A stretch of DNA of 64,000 nucleotides, from the NCBI GenBank assembly GCA_943787985.1, contig CALSOO010000004.1, forward strand, positions 496,001-560,000. Reading direction: 5' to 3'. This DNA is from an uncultured Paracoccaceae bacterium (GTDB taxonomy: Bacteria > Pseudomonadota > Alphaproteobacteria > Rhodobacterales > Rhodobacteraceae). Positions 16,016 through 27,733 of the stretch are shown one piece after another; the first letter of the stretch is position 1; the number at the start of each line of letters is the position of its first letter. Position numbers and translations under genes: made by a program. The notes under the pieces are model-generated. The model did not search any database, had not been told where the DNA came from, and saw only the letters and a list, made by a program, of their open reading frames with translations.

Positions 16016-17977
16016 CTAAACATCCAACTCCTCAACAAACCGCGCGTTTTCTTGGATGTACTGGTAGCGCATTTCGGGCTTTTTTCCCATCAGGCGTTCG
16101 ACCAGATCACCTGTTTCGCCGGGCTCGTCCTCATCAATCGTGACGCGGATCAATTTGCGGGTCAAAGGGTTCATCGTGGTGTCTTTGAGGTCTTTGGCGT
16201 CCATTTCCCCAAGGCCCTTGAAGCGTGAGACGTCAATGCGCCCCTTGCCGCCGATCCCTTTTTCAAGATGTACTTTTTTCTCTGCTTCATCAATGCAGTA
16301 GACCCGTTTGGCCCCCTGCGTGATCCGGAACAACGGCGGGCAGGCAAGGTAGAGGTGCCCGGTGTCGATCATAGGTCGCATTTGCGTAAAGAAGAACGTC
16401 ATCAACAACGCGGCAATGTGGGCCCCGTCCACGTCCGCATCGGTCATGATGATGATCTTGTCATAGCGCAGATCATCAACGTTGAATTTGGTGCCCAACC
16501 CGACGCCAAGGGCTTGGGTCAGGTCGGAAATTTCAGCGTTTGATCCAAGTTTGGAGGACGCCGCCCCCAACACGTTGAGGATTTTCCCGCGCAGTGGCAG
16601 CAAGGCCTGGGTCTTGCGATCCCGCGCCATTTTGGCCGACCCCCCCGCCGAATCGCCCTCGACGATGAACAACTCTGTTCCTTCGCGCGACTTGTTGGAG
16701 CAATCCGTCAACTTGCCCGGCAAGCGCAGCTTGGCTGTTGCTGTTTTGCGCGAGGTCTCTTTTTCCTGACGCCGTTTGAGCCGTTCTTCGGCGCGCAAGA
16801 TCAGGAAGTCGAGGATCGCGCCTGCGGATTTGGTGTCCGCAGCCAGCCAGTTGTCAAAGTGGTCGCGCACGGCGTTTTCCACCAAACGGTGCGCTTCGGT
16901 TGTGGCAAGCCGGTCTTTGGTCTGGCCAACGAATTCAGGCTCGCGGATAAAGCACGACACCAAGGCGCAGCCGCCTGTGATCAGGTCTTCGCGCGTGATT
17001 GAGGCTGCTTTTTTGTTGTTCACCAACTCCCCGTAGGCGCGGATGCCTTTGAGAATGGCGGCCCAGAACCCCGCGGCGTGGGTTCCGCCTTCGGGTGTGG
17101 GGACCGTGTTGCAATAGCTTTGGATAAAGCCGTCGCGTGCCGGCGTCCAGTTGATCGCCCACTCGACTTTGCCTGCGGTTTGGAAGCGCTCTTTGAAATC
17201 CACGGTCCCTGCAAAGGGGGAGTCCGCGTAGGTGGTGGCGGTTCCGAGGGTTTCTTTGAGGTAGTCGGCCAATCCGCCCGGGAAGTGGAATGTGGCTTCA
17301 AGGGGCGTATCTCCGTCCTGGATCGCGGTTTTCCAGCGGATTTCGACCCCTGAGAAAAGATAGGCTTTGGAGCGTATGGATTTGAACAGGCGGCTTGGTT
17401 TGAAGCGGTGCGAGCCAAAGATTTGCTCGTCCGCGTGGAAGGTGACGGTGGTGCCGCGCCGGTTCGGGGCGGCCCCGATTTTTTCCACCGGCCCTTGCGG
17501 GATTCCCCGCGAGAAGCGTTGTTCATAAAGTTCTTTGTTGCGCGCGACCTGAACCACCATCAGGTCTGACAGCGCATTGACTACGGAGGCCCCGACGCCG
17601 TGCAAACCGCCCGAGGTTTCATAGGCTTTGCCCGAGAATTTCCCCCCTGCGTGCAGTGTGCACAAGATCACTTCGAGCGCGGACTTGTCGGGGAATTTCG
17701 GGTGCGGATCAATCGGGATGCCCCGCCCGTTGTCGCGGATTGTGACAGAGTAGTCTTCGTGCAGTTCGACTTCGATCCGTGTGGCGTGTCCTGCGACCGC
17801 TTCGTCCATGGAGTTGTCGAGCACTTCGGCCACAAGGTGGTGCAGCGCGCGTTCATCGGTGCCGCCGATGTACATGCCCGGACGCAGCCGGACCGGTTCG
17901 AGCCCTTCAAGGACCTCGATCGAGGATGCGTCGTAGTCGGAGGTGGCTTCGGCTCCGGAGAGGAGATCGTCGGACAT
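16016..17977 (-). CDS. parE: DNA topoisomerase IV subunit B
   Basis: The ATPase subunit of topoisomerase IV, which unlinks replicated chromosomes. It is 653 residues, as expected for ParE rather than the longer GyrB. The GHKL ATPase domain shows EVLDNSMDEAVAGHA (about 50-64), DNGRGIPID, and GGLHGVGASVVNALS. The C-terminal TOPRIM domain has EGDSAGGSA and TDADVDGAHIAALL, which bind Mg. The end (PEMRYQYIQENARFVEELDV) is the usual ParE terminus. The ParC partner is not in the window. Confidence 0.96.
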   Translation of the reverse strand: MSDDLLSGAEATSDYDASSIEVLEGLEPVRLRPGMYIGGTDERALHHLVAEVLDNSMDEAVAGHATRIEVELHEDYSVTIRDNGRGIPIDPHPKFPDKSALEVILCTLHAGGKFSGKAYETSGGLHGVGASVVNALSDLMVVQVARNKELYEQRFSRGIPQGPVEKIGAAPNRRGTTVTFHADEQIFGSHRFKPSRLFKSIRSKAYLFSGVEIRWKTAIQDGDTPLEATFHFPGGLADYLKETLGTATTYADSPFAGTVDFKERFQTAGKVEWAINWTPARDGFIQSYCNTVPTPEGGTHAAGFWAAILKGIRAYGELVNNKKAASITREDLITGGCALVSCFIREPEFVGQTKDRLATTEAHRLVENAVRDHFDNWLAADTKSAGAILDFLILRAEERLKRRQEKETSRKTATAKLRLPGKLTDCSNKSREGTELFIVEGDSAGGSAKMARDRKTQALLPLRGKILNVLGAASSKLGSNAEISDLTQALGVGLGTKFNVDDLRYDKIIIMTDADVDGAHIAALLMTFFFTQMRPMIDTGHLYLACPPLFRITQGAKRVYCIDEAEKKVHLEKGIGGKGRIDVSRFKGLGEMDAKDLKDTTMNPLTRKLIRVTIDEDEPGETGDLVERLMGKKPEMRYQYIQENARFVEELDV

Positions 17978-18086
17978 ATGCGTGCTCGGCTTGTTTTTGA
18001 TTGAAGGCCACTATGCCAGAGCCGCGCTGTCGGGGGAAGGTGTTATGGACCCTTGGCGTGGCGGGAAAGTGTCTGGGGGGCGCGGG

Positions 18087-18611
18087 CTATTGCCCGAAGG
18101 GTGCCCGTGTCACTGCGTGGTTGCTGTGGTGTTCGATTGCCGCGGTGATCTGATCGATCGTGTGTTGGTTGAAGCCGGGTAACACGATGGCGCGGCGTGT
18201 TCCGTCTGTGAGCGTGACGTGCAGGCGGTGTATGATGAGGATTTTGCCTGTCGGCGTGCCAAAGGGTCTTTTGCGCAGGTAATTGCGGGGTTCGATTTCT
18301 TCGGTTTTGAGTTCGAAGTCTGTCACATCTGCAAAGTTGATGGACCCGGTGCGTTTCCAAAAGGGGCGGTGTACCAGTCCGTCGCCTGTGACGCTTAGGT
18401 TGGGTTTGGTAAAGTAGCGGTGTGCGCGAAAGCTGGCGAAAACACCTGCACTCCCCACGATGAGCAGCGCGTATTCATCCGCCCCGAGGAAGGGCGCGCT
18501 GTCTGCAACGCTGATCAGGCACAGGGCTGACATCAGGGCGACGGCGCCGATGATGAACCAATAGGCTGCAGGTTCGGCTTGGACCTTGATGTGATATTCG
18601 TTTGGAGTCAA
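18087..18611 (-). CDS. Membrane protein of unknown function with PH-like domain
   Basis: A 174-residue protein. Two hydrophobic segments at about 18-35 and 46-60 are followed by a soluble part of roughly 110 residues. That part has alternating beta-type sequence (LSVTGDGLVHRPFWKRTG, INFADVTDFELK, RLHVTLTDGTRRAIVLPGF) and a final helix, an arrangement like bacterial PH domains of the YdbS type. The assignment is structural guesswork from the pattern. It starts four bases before the stop of the M50 protease gene region, so they are likely one transcript. Confidence 0.6.
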   Translation of the reverse strand: MTPNEYHIKVQAEPAAYWFIIGAVALMSALCLISVADSAPFLGADEYALLIVGSAGVFASFRAHRYFTKPNLSVTGDGLVHRPFWKRTGSINFADVTDFELKTEEIEPRNYLRKRPFGTPTGKILIIHRLHVTLTDGTRRAIVLPGFNQHTIDQITAAIEHHSNHAVTRAPFGQ

Positions 18612-18615
18612 ATCT

Positions 18616-19272
18616 TTAGGCCCGCAGCATTTGCCAATGCAGGCGCAAGGGCGGGAAGAAGAACAAGATAAAGCCGATGTTGAAATAGACCCAGAACATC
18701 AGTGGAATCCAGATGATCGCCAACACGACCCCGACGCCCCCCGCGACGCGGCGTGCCGGTGTGGGGGCCATAAAACGCAGCAGCGAGAAGTGAAACAGCC
18801 GCCCCCCGTCCAGTGGCATGGCGGGGATCATGTTGAAGATCGCCAGAAACAGGTTCATCCACGCAAAAGTTGCCAAGCCCCAGACAAGGTCGGGATTGCT
18901 ATTGCCCACAAAGGGCAAGATCAGCGTGCCGATGGCCCAGAGGGCGAGGTTCACGATTGGCCCCATCGCGACGATGAATTCGTCTTGATACACGCTGGCG
19001 CTGCGGGCGGGTTCACAAAATCCGCCCCCCCCGTGGATCATGATGCGTTTGACGGGAATGCCTTGAACGATGCACCCCCATGCATGCCCGAGTTCATGCA
19101 GGAAAATCGAAACGACGATCATCACGAAGAAAGCGATTTGATAGGGGAGGGCCTCGATTGACACGCCAAGACCCACGAACAAAAACGCCAGCATGATCAA
19201 GGTGCTGCCGAACTGAATGGGGATGCCCCACGGGCCCTTTATTTCGAAAATTGTCGTGTTGTCGGAAAACAT
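18616..19272 (-). CDS. Site-2-protease-like M50 family membrane metallopeptidase
   Basis: A 218-residue intramembrane zinc protease candidate. The HExxH motif lies in IFLHELGHAWGC (about residues 46-57), and the second metal-ligand motif is NMIPAMPLDGGRLFHF near residue 147, the NxxPxPxxDG signature of site-2 proteases. Four or more hydrophobic segments surround them. No PDZ or CBS domain is present. Such short members may cleave membrane-bound anti-sigma factors or simply be uncharacterised. The ATG at 19272 begins at MFSDNTTIFE; the longer frame to 19332 lacks support. It is followed closely by the PH-like gene. Confidence 0.85.
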   Translation of the reverse strand: MFSDNTTIFEIKGPWGIPIQFGSTLIMLAFLFVGLGVSIEALPYQIAFFVMIVVSIFLHELGHAWGCIVQGIPVKRIMIHGGGGFCEPARSASVYQDEFIVAMGPIVNLALWAIGTLILPFVGNSNPDLVWGLATFAWMNLFLAIFNMIPAMPLDGGRLFHFSLLRFMAPTPARRVAGGVGVVLAIIWIPLMFWVYFNIGFILFFFPPLRLHWQMLRA

Positions 19273-19485
19273 GCTGGGCCTTTTGGGTTTTGTGTCTTGT
19301 AGGGGCGCGGGCTGGCTTGGCAAAGTGCCCACAGCAGCGGTTTAGAACTTTGCAAGGGCGTGGATGCAAAGGGGGCACAGGTGGCGCTGTAGGGGATCGC
19401 CGGACATCGCGCGCAGGCGGCCCGTTTGAAAACGCCGTATGATGCGCTGTGCGATGCGTAGAATTTTATATTTTTTTACAACGCT

Positions 19486-20142
19486 CTAGCGAGGCCACTG
19501 GTTGTGCAGCTTGCCTGCGGCTTGCTGTTCTTCGACCGCCGTGCGGTAGTGTTTCATTGCGTGATCCGGGCCGAATACGGACCGGCGCGGAGAACAGCGA
19601 TGCACTTGCCCCATATGGTGAAAACTGACCGGCAGATCGCATACGGTGTCGTCGTTGCGGTTGATGCACAGGCACAGGTTGTCGTCCTTGACCCGCCCTC
19701 TGCTGCGGCGTGGACGCGGCGCGGCAAACCCGATGCCCGGCACGGTCCAGCTTTTGGACAGGATCTGGGTAGAGGCCGCGCCAAGGGAGTGTCCGATGAT
19801 GTAGGTCGGTTTTTCGCCCAACTGTTCGATCCAGTCGTAGATCACTTTGGCATGGGCCAGAAACCCTTGGTGCCAGACGGTGCCACTGGCCCCTTTTTGC
19901 GTGGTTTCGTTGCTCATCCGGTAGCGTTTTCCACCGATGTTGAGCACCCGCAGGTTGAAGCGCAGATAATCCATCAGGCTGTTCGAGCCCGGGATAAGCA
20001 GGATACCGTTGTCCAACAGATGTGCTTGCACGTCGTCCTTGTCCAGGGATCGTGCGATTTTGGTGGTGAGGCTGGGGTGGCGTTTGCCCTGATAGGAGGC
20101 CTCGGCAAGGTTCACGGCATCGGAGATTTTATAACGGTGCAT
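19486..20142 (-). CDS. Lipase class 3-like alpha/beta hydrolase
   Basis: A 218-residue protein with the nucleophile elbow GHSLGAAS near residue 117, typical of class 3 lipases. FAAPRPR and a following Asp/His pair (NDDTVCDLP ... FHHMGQVH) provide plausible catalytic Asp and His. No signal peptide is seen, so the enzyme should be cytoplasmic. Substrate cannot be read; phospholipid or triacylglycerol esters are typical. The gene is 106 bases downstream of the epoxide-hydrolase-like gene. Confidence 0.78.
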   Translation of the reverse strand: MHRYKISDAVNLAEASYQGKRHPSLTTKIARSLDKDDVQAHLLDNGILLIPGSNSLMDYLRFNLRVLNIGGKRYRMSNETTQKGASGTVWHQGFLAHAKVIYDWIEQLGEKPTYIIGHSLGAASTQILSKSWTVPGIGFAAPRPRRSRGRVKDDNLCLCINRNDDTVCDLPVSFHHMGQVHRCSPRRSVFGPDHAMKHYRTAVEEQQAAGKLHNQWPR

Positions 20143-20248
20143 GGCGGGTATCCTGAAAATGGCTTTGTAAATAGGTCCATTCAGGGCAAATACGGCGCGC
20201 GCGTCAAGTGGGGATGTCCTGACCCTTTTTTGGGGGGCAGGACTAGGG

Positions 20249-21166
20249 CTACGGGATGTCGGCCTCGGCCCCGATCACCCAATCCAGAATAGCATCCGCC
20301 ACCGCCTCCGGGTTCTGGTGCATCACCCAGTGATCGCAGTCCTCGATCTCGACCCGTGTCAGATCCGCGGCGAAGTCTTCGAGCCCGTGTGTAGTTTCTG
20401 GCAAAAGAGCCGCATCCTGTGTGCCCCAGATCAGCAGATGGGGGCAGCGCACTTGCAATTTGTCCACCGCAAGCTCGGGGATATCCGTCAGCGGTACACC
20501 CGGTTTGGCGACTTTGAGTGGAGAGGCGCGGTACCAGTTCACCATGCCGCGCAGGCGACCGGGGCGCCCCCATGCTTCAAGGTAGGCCGCTTTGGTGTCG
20601 CCGTTCAGCCAGTTCATGTTCATTTTCGCTGAAAACAGCGCCAGCAATTTGGCGTAGTTGTCTGCGCTTAGCGTGTCTTCGGACCCTGGGCTGCGCAGGT
20701 AGTGGATGTATTGGGACGCCTCTGTTTGTGCGCCGCCTTTGGCAATTTCGCGCTGAAACGGGACCGGATGCACGCCGTTGACGATGACCAACCGTTCCAC
20801 CAGATCAGGTCGCACCATAGCCAAGCCATAAGCGACAGCCGCCCCCCAGTCGTGGCCGATCACGGCCAAAGGTCCGCCACCGACAAGATCGCTTTCGATC
20901 AGGGCCACCATGTCATCAACAAGTTTCGACGTGGTGTAGTCCCCGACGTCTTGGGGCGCCCAGCTTTGACCGTAGCCGCGCTGATCGGGCACGATGCAGT
21001 GATACATTCCCGCCAAATGCGGGGCCAATTCCCCGTAAGCCCCTGAGAATTCCGGAAATCCATGCAGCATGAGAAGTTTGGGAAGATGTGGAAGCCCGTA
21101 GGTCAGGACGTGAAAGTCCTGACCTTGCAAGGACACTGTGTTGGCTGTGCCCTGCATATGCTTCAT
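20249..21166 (-). CDS. Alpha/beta hydrolase, epoxide-hydrolase/haloalkane-type
   Basis: A 305-residue alpha/beta hydrolase. HGFPEFSGAYGELAP gives the HGxP oxyanion motif near residue 34, and GHDWGAAVAYGLA gives the nucleophile Asp (GHDWG) near residue 105, both typical of epoxide hydrolases and related dehalogenases. The C-terminal catalytic His lies in DCDHWVMHQNP. The start ATG at 21166 overlaps the preceding stop by four bases (ATGA), so it is translationally coupled to the secreted hydrolase upstream. Substrate unknown. Confidence 0.85.
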   Translation of the reverse strand: MKHMQGTANTVSLQGQDFHVLTYGLPHLPKLLMLHGFPEFSGAYGELAPHLAGMYHCIVPDQRGYGQSWAPQDVGDYTTSKLVDDMVALIESDLVGGGPLAVIGHDWGAAVAYGLAMVRPDLVERLVIVNGVHPVPFQREIAKGGAQTEASQYIHYLRSPGSEDTLSADNYAKLLALFSAKMNMNWLNGDTKAAYLEAWGRPGRLRGMVNWYRASPLKVAKPGVPLTDIPELAVDKLQVRCPHLLIWGTQDAALLPETTHGLEDFAADLTRVEIEDCDHWVMHQNPEAVADAILDWVIGAEADIP

Positions 21167-22449
21167 TCGCCTGCGGCTTTGCTTTCCAACATCAGACCTG
21201 CGGCGGTGCGCGGTGCGAACCCTTTCCAATAGGTGTGATCGTCGGTTTCCTTGCCTTCATCGTCGAGTGCCACGACGCCGTCACCGGCTTTGGTGACCAG
21301 GTCGAAATAGGCGCCCATATCGGCATTGCCTTTGATGTGCAGGTCCATAAACGCGGTCGCAAAGTGCTGGGTGATGTTGTTCATCCGCACGTTGTCCCAC
21401 ACGGCGTCCGCGTAGTGTTCGAACGGGCCGGAATCGCCGGCGGCGGCCAGTGCGTAGGCTTCGGCGGGCGGTGCCATCGGTGCGGCTGCGTTGTGGTTTG
21501 CGTTTTCAAATGTCAGCAGGTGGCGGTCTGTGCCTGTCGCTTCTTCAAAGATGCTGCGCATCGCTGCGTAGACGGATACGTCATCGACGCCCCCCGCCAT
21601 CAACAAAGTTGGTTTGCGCAAACCGGAGGTGCCCGCCGCGTCCCAGAACCCTGCGTTTTTGCCCCAAGGGCCGATGGCGATCATCGCTTTGACCCGCTCG
21701 TCCACCAGTGCCTCATGGCTCTCGGACCCGGCAAGGTGCTGTTCCAGCAGCCCGTTTGGCGTGCCCCAGACATATTCGGTTGAGGCTTGTGTGACGCCCG
21801 CGCCCCCAAAGATCAACGCGCCGTAGCCGCCCATCGAATAGCCGATGACCCCCGTGGACGAGGTGTCCACGATCGCGCCAAGTGGCCCTTCAAGCGCCTC
21901 CATCTGGTCAATCACAAAGCGTTGGTCCAGCGGGCGGTTCAACAAGGTAGACCCGAATGCTGCCTGATCGGAATAGGTGCTGTCGGTGTGGTCAATGGAA
22001 GCGACCACGTAGCCTTTGGTCGCGAGGTTTTCGCCCAGATGTGCCAAAAGGTGGCGGTTTCCCGGGTAGCCGTGGGAAATGATCACGAGCGGGTACGCTT
22101 CCCCGCTGGAGGGCGCTGCGTCACGCGCGGCTTGCCCTGTGAGGGTCACTTTTGTGGTGCCGTCGCGCAAAAATGCGGTGTAGCTGCCGCCCGCTTGCGT
22201 GCCGTCCGCGGCCGGATACCAGACTTCGACTGTCAGGGGGCGGTCATAGGTCGGCGTGGCATCTGTCGTGGTGTTGACGATGTCGATCTGGCCGGGGTTC
22301 ACGAATTCAAGCGTTTGAACGCCGATCACATGGTCGCCGCGCGCGGCCAGTTCGGGCGCGTCCGGGCGGATGGTGTCAATGGGATTGGCTGAGGCAAAAG
22401 TGGCAAGGCTCATGCAAGCTCCGAAGGCAAATGAGATGGCGTGTGTCAT
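21163..22449 (-). CDS. Secreted dienelactone-hydrolase-like serine hydrolase
   Basis: A 428-residue enzyme with an N-terminal signal peptide (MTHAISFAFGACMSLATFASA). The nucleophile is in GVIGYSMGGYGAL (GYSMGG, near residue 195). The oxyanion HG lies in VIISHGYPGNR, and a late His occurs in FENANHNAAAP. The layout matches the platelet-activating-factor acetylhydrolase/dienelactone hydrolase-like group of secreted esterases. The ATG at 22449 is chosen because it directly precedes the signal peptide. It forms a two-gene unit with the epoxide-hydrolase-like gene and is divergent from the MATE gene. Confidence 0.8.
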   Translation of the reverse strand: MTHAISFAFGACMSLATFASANPIDTIRPDAPELAARGDHVIGVQTLEFVNPGQIDIVNTTTDATPTYDRPLTVEVWYPAADGTQAGGSYTAFLRDGTTKVTLTGQAARDAAPSSGEAYPLVIISHGYPGNRHLLAHLGENLATKGYVVASIDHTDSTYSDQAAFGSTLLNRPLDQRFVIDQMEALEGPLGAIVDTSSTGVIGYSMGGYGALIFGGAGVTQASTEYVWGTPNGLLEQHLAGSESHEALVDERVKAMIAIGPWGKNAGFWDAAGTSGLRKPTLLMAGGVDDVSVYAAMRSIFEEATGTDRHLLTFENANHNAAAPMAPPAEAYALAAAGDSGPFEHYADAVWDNVRMNNITQHFATAFMDLHIKGNADMGAYFDLVTKAGDGVVALDDEGKETDDHTYWKGFAPRTAAGLMLESKAAGE

Positions 22450-22645
22450 AGGGTGGGCTCCGTTTTGCAAGAGTGATGCTGATTGAGCGCATCGGCTTTT
22501 GCTATGAATGTGGCGTTTTGAACGGTGAAGCACTCAATACACGCATGAGTGTGACAGGGTTTGACGGTAAATCAAGTTATGACCCTGCGTAGCGGGGGCT
22601 TTGAAAAGGGATGGACTTTGGGGTGTGGCCGGATATGGCTGGAGC

Positions 22646-24031
22646 ATGCAAGAAAAATTCATGACATATCGTGGCCACGCCAAAGCGATTTCGATACTGG
22701 GGCTTCCCTTGATCGGAGGCCATTTGGCGCAGATGGCCATCGGGGTCACCGACACGGTGATGTTGGGGTGGTATTCGGTGGAAACGCTGGCCGCAGGTGT
22801 GTTGGGGTCCACGTATTTCTTTACGCTGTTTTTGTTCGGGGCGGGGTTTGCATGGGCTGTGATGCCGATGGTGGCGAGCCAAGCCGCCGAAGGGGATGAT
22901 CTGGGGCTGCGTCGCACCACGCGCATGGGGCTTTGGCTGTCGCTGGGCTATGCGCTGTTGGCGATGCCGTTGATGATCTGGTCACGGCCCATTCTGGACC
23001 TGTTGGGGCAGGATCCCAATGTCGCGGATCTGGCTGCAAACTATCTGCGCGTGGCGGCTTGGGGCGTGATCCCTGCGCTGGTTGTGATGGTTTTGAAGAG
23101 CTATCTGGCGGCGCTGGAACGCACTCAGGTGGTGCTTTGGATCACTGTTTTGGCCGCGATCACCAACGCGCTCGCCAATTGGGCCCTTATTTTTGGCAAC
23201 TGGGGCGCCCCTGAAATGGGCATCATGGGGGCCGCTGTTGCCTCTGTTCTCACACAATCAGTGTCGCTGGTGGGGGTTGTGTTGTATGCGATCCGGGTTT
23301 TTCCGCAGCACCGCATGTTTCACCGGTTCTGGCGTGCAGACATCGAAATGTTGCGGCGCGTGTTCAAATTGGGGCTGCCAATCGGGCTCACAAGCCTGTG
23401 CGAAGTCGGCCTGTTTGCGGCCTCGACCCTGATGATGGGATGGCTGGGCACGATCCCGTTGGCGGCACATGGCATCGCGGTGCAATTGGCCTCTATTACC
23501 TTTATGGTGCATCTGGGGTTGAGCAATGTGGCGACCATCAGGGCTGGCAACGCATACGGGCGCAGCGATTGGAACCACATGGCACGGGGCGCTCATATGG
23601 CGACGTTGATGTCACTTGGCGCGGCTTTTCTGACGATTTTGCTGTTTTTTGGCCTGCCAGAGCTTTTGTTGTCTGCGTTTATGCAAGAAAATGAACCCGC
23701 GCGCCAAGAGATTGTGGCCATTGGCATCGGTCTTTTGGCAATGGCTGCTTTGTTCCAACTGGTAGACGGGGCGCAGGTGATCGCCCTTGGCATGTTGCGC
23801 GGCATTCAGGACACGACTGTGCCGATGGTGATGGCTGCCTTTAGCTATTGGGCGGTGGGAATCCCGTGCTCTTATCTGCTTGGGTTTGTGTTCGGCTTTG
23901 ACGGGTTGGGGGTGTGGGCCGGATTGGTCGTCGGCCTTGCAACGGCTTCGGTTCTGTTGATGTGGCGCTTCTGGAAAGTGTCATTTGCCCGTTTGAAGAC
24001 CGGAGCCAAGCCAGCGGTCGCGCCCGCATGA
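22646..24031 (+). CDS. MATE family efflux transporter
   Basis: A roughly 461-residue inner membrane antiporter of the MATE family with twelve predicted helices. Family features include AISILGLPLIGGHLAQMAIGVTDTVMLG at the N-terminus (quoted in parts: ILGLPLIGGHLAQ and GVTDTVMLGW) and the internal repeat near residue 240 (KLGLPIGLTSLCEVGLF). Exported compounds cannot be predicted. Two starts are possible, ATG 22646 and ATG 22661, and neither has an ideal ribosome site. It is divergent from the secreted hydrolase gene. Confidence 0.9.
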   Translation: MQEKFMTYRGHAKAISILGLPLIGGHLAQMAIGVTDTVMLGWYSVETLAAGVLGSTYFFTLFLFGAGFAWAVMPMVASQAAEGDDLGLRRTTRMGLWLSLGYALLAMPLMIWSRPILDLLGQDPNVADLAANYLRVAAWGVIPALVVMVLKSYLAALERTQVVLWITVLAAITNALANWALIFGNWGAPEMGIMGAAVASVLTQSVSLVGVVLYAIRVFPQHRMFHRFWRADIEMLRRVFKLGLPIGLTSLCEVGLFAASTLMMGWLGTIPLAAHGIAVQLASITFMVHLGLSNVATIRAGNAYGRSDWNHMARGAHMATLMSLGAAFLTILLFFGLPELLLSAFMQENEPARQEIVAIGIGLLAMAALFQLVDGAQVIALGMLRGIQDTTVPMVMAAFSYWAVGIPCSYLLGFVFGFDGLGVWAGLVVGLATASVLLMWRFWKVSFARLKTGAKPAVAPA

Positions 24032-24044
24032 TGCGTTTTTCGGC

Positions 24045-25139
24045 TCAGACCGAGCGCACGCTGTCATAAATTGCCGTTACATTTGTCGGTACGTCCTGAA
24101 TAATGCGGCCGGGCAGGGTAAAGCGGATCAGGCTGCCCGCAGTGTCCGTCAGGTTTTCTGCAGAAATCCAGCCGCCGCGCGCTTTGACCAGCCGCCGTAC
24201 GCCCAAAAGTCCGAATCCGCTGTCGACCCGCAACCGCCCGCCATCCAGAAAGGCGACTGCCGGATCCTTGAACCCGTTGCCGTCGTCCTGCACAGTCACA
24301 CATAGGGTCCTTTCATGGGTTTGCGTCACCTCTATCTTGAGAGTGACAGAGTCCCGCCCGCTGTATTTGAATGCATTGTCGAACAAGTTGCGCAGCACGA
24401 TTTGCAAAGCTGTCATATCGGATTCGAGAGATATTTTTTTCGCGACAAATTCATGGGTTTGCATCGGGTCGAGGACGACGAAAATATCGCGGCACAGCTT
24501 GTCGAGCCTGAACTTTTTATGCGGATTCGGGCTGCTTGTGGCTTGTGCGTGTGACAATACATCATGGATCAAATCGCCTGCTTTGGTTGCCACGTCTTCG
24601 AGTGCGTCGATGATTTCGAGCTTGCCATCGCCTTTGTCCACAAAGTCCTCCCGCAGAAGCTCTGTGAGCATGGCAACGTGACGCATCGGCGTGCGCAGGT
24701 CATGGGCCGCGAGGGAAATGAACCCTTCGATCTCGCCAGTGAGGGTTTCCACATTGGTGAGCATTTCTGCCGCATCCGCCTGCGCTGTCATGTCGATGGA
24801 GGTGCCCACGATCTGTGCCACTTGCCCGTTGTCATCAAGGGCCGGCATCAAGATCGTCCGCGCGCTGCGCACTGTGCCCCCCAAGGGCAACATCAGGTCA
24901 TAGGACATTTTTTTCGCGGAGGTGAAGCAGTCGAGGTGGTGTTGATAGGCCTGCGCACCGTGGCGGCCGGGATAAACTTCAGCGGCGGTTTTGCCGATAA
25001 CCTGATCCTTGCCAAGCCCCGCTGTATCGCGCCACGCCTGATTTATATCCGTGACCACGATCCTGCCGTCCACCGCCCGTTCGAGCAGGAACGTCGGAAC
25101 CCCCAGGAGTTCAATAGTTTCACTTTCCAATCGTTTCAC
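24045..25139 (-). CDS. Orphan PAS sensor histidine kinase
   Basis: A 364-residue soluble kinase with no membrane segments. A PAS domain occupies about 1-125 (ITDINQAWRDTAGLGKDQVIG). The dimerisation/phospho-acceptor helix contains LAAHDLRTPMRHVAML with the His near residue 146. The ATPase domain shows the N box NLFDNAFKYS near 240 and the G2 box GFGLLGVRRLV near 310. No response regulator gene is adjacent, so its partner is unknown. PAS suggests sensing of a small ligand, redox state or light in the cytoplasm, without any specific residue pointing to flavin. Confidence 0.85.
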   Translation of the reverse strand: MKRLESETIELLGVPTFLLERAVDGRIVVTDINQAWRDTAGLGKDQVIGKTAAEVYPGRHGAQAYQHHLDCFTSAKKMSYDLMLPLGGTVRSARTILMPALDDNGQVAQIVGTSIDMTAQADAAEMLTNVETLTGEIEGFISLAAHDLRTPMRHVAMLTELLREDFVDKGDGKLEIIDALEDVATKAGDLIHDVLSHAQATSSPNPHKKFRLDKLCRDIFVVLDPMQTHEFVAKKISLESDMTALQIVLRNLFDNAFKYSGRDSVTLKIEVTQTHERTLCVTVQDDGNGFKDPAVAFLDGGRLRVDSGFGLLGVRRLVKARGGWISAENLTDTAGSLIRFTLPGRIIQDVPTNVTAIYDSVRSV

Positions 25140-25298
25140 AGCAGCCGTTCCCGTATCTGACGGGATCGTTGTTCAACATTGCAATTAAGATGGCGTGAAT
25201 AGTGCAGAAAAATGCCCATCCCCAAGCCCAATTTCCATCATGCATATAGGATAGTCAGCTCCGCGCTCCCTGAAAGGCGTCGCGGGGTGCCTGCTGAT

Positions 25299-25709
25299 CT
25301 AGCCTTTCATGAGCCTGTCGGCCTTTTTACGCACAAGGGTGCTGCGCAGGTCATGCATCCCCAACAAGAGTGCATCTGTCACTTCATCGAGTTGCTCGTC
25401 CGATGCTTTGGACTGCACCCATTGGGTCGTGATGTTCAGGTAGTCAATCGCGCGGTGGATGTCGTCCATGTCCCGAAGTGCGAGCACTTGCGCGCGTTCT
25501 TCCATCCACTCTTTGATCCGTTCAAGGTCCGGCGCGCTCAGCGTGCGGTCCCCGTGCGGTTTGATTTCCCCGTTGCGCATGTTGATCACCGCAATCTGGT
25601 CCATCTCGATCCGCCGTTGCCGGTTTTCCGTGTCTACACGAAACACCAATGCCCCGTTTTCCCGCACTCTAAAGTAATAGTCAGGCAGCTCTCCCGCCAT
25701 CGCACTCAT
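25299..25709 (-). CDS. Conserved hypothetical protein (Rhodobacteraceae)
   Basis: A 136-residue soluble protein. The first half has an all-beta look (YYFRVRENGALVFRVDTENRQRRIEMDQ), the second is helical and rich in charged residues (ERIKEWMEERAQVLALRDMDDIHRAIDYLN). No known catalytic motif is seen. It lies three bases downstream of the aminotransferase stop, so both are probably on one transcript. From memory, similar proteins occur in many roseobacters beside aspartate aminotransferase genes, but I could not check this. Confidence 0.6.
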   Translation of the reverse strand: MSAMAGELPDYYFRVRENGALVFRVDTENRQRRIEMDQIAVINMRNGEIKPHGDRTLSAPDLERIKEWMEERAQVLALRDMDDIHRAIDYLNITTQWVQSKASDEQLDEVTDALLLGMHDLRSTLVRKKADRLMKG

Positions 25710-25712
25710 CCC

Positions 25713-27658
<1,946 letters not shown>

Positions 27659-27733
27659 GTGGTCATTTTTAACTGATTGTTTTTGATTTTCGACCAATTT
27701 GCAACTTGAGCAGAATTAGTCGGAGAAACAAGA

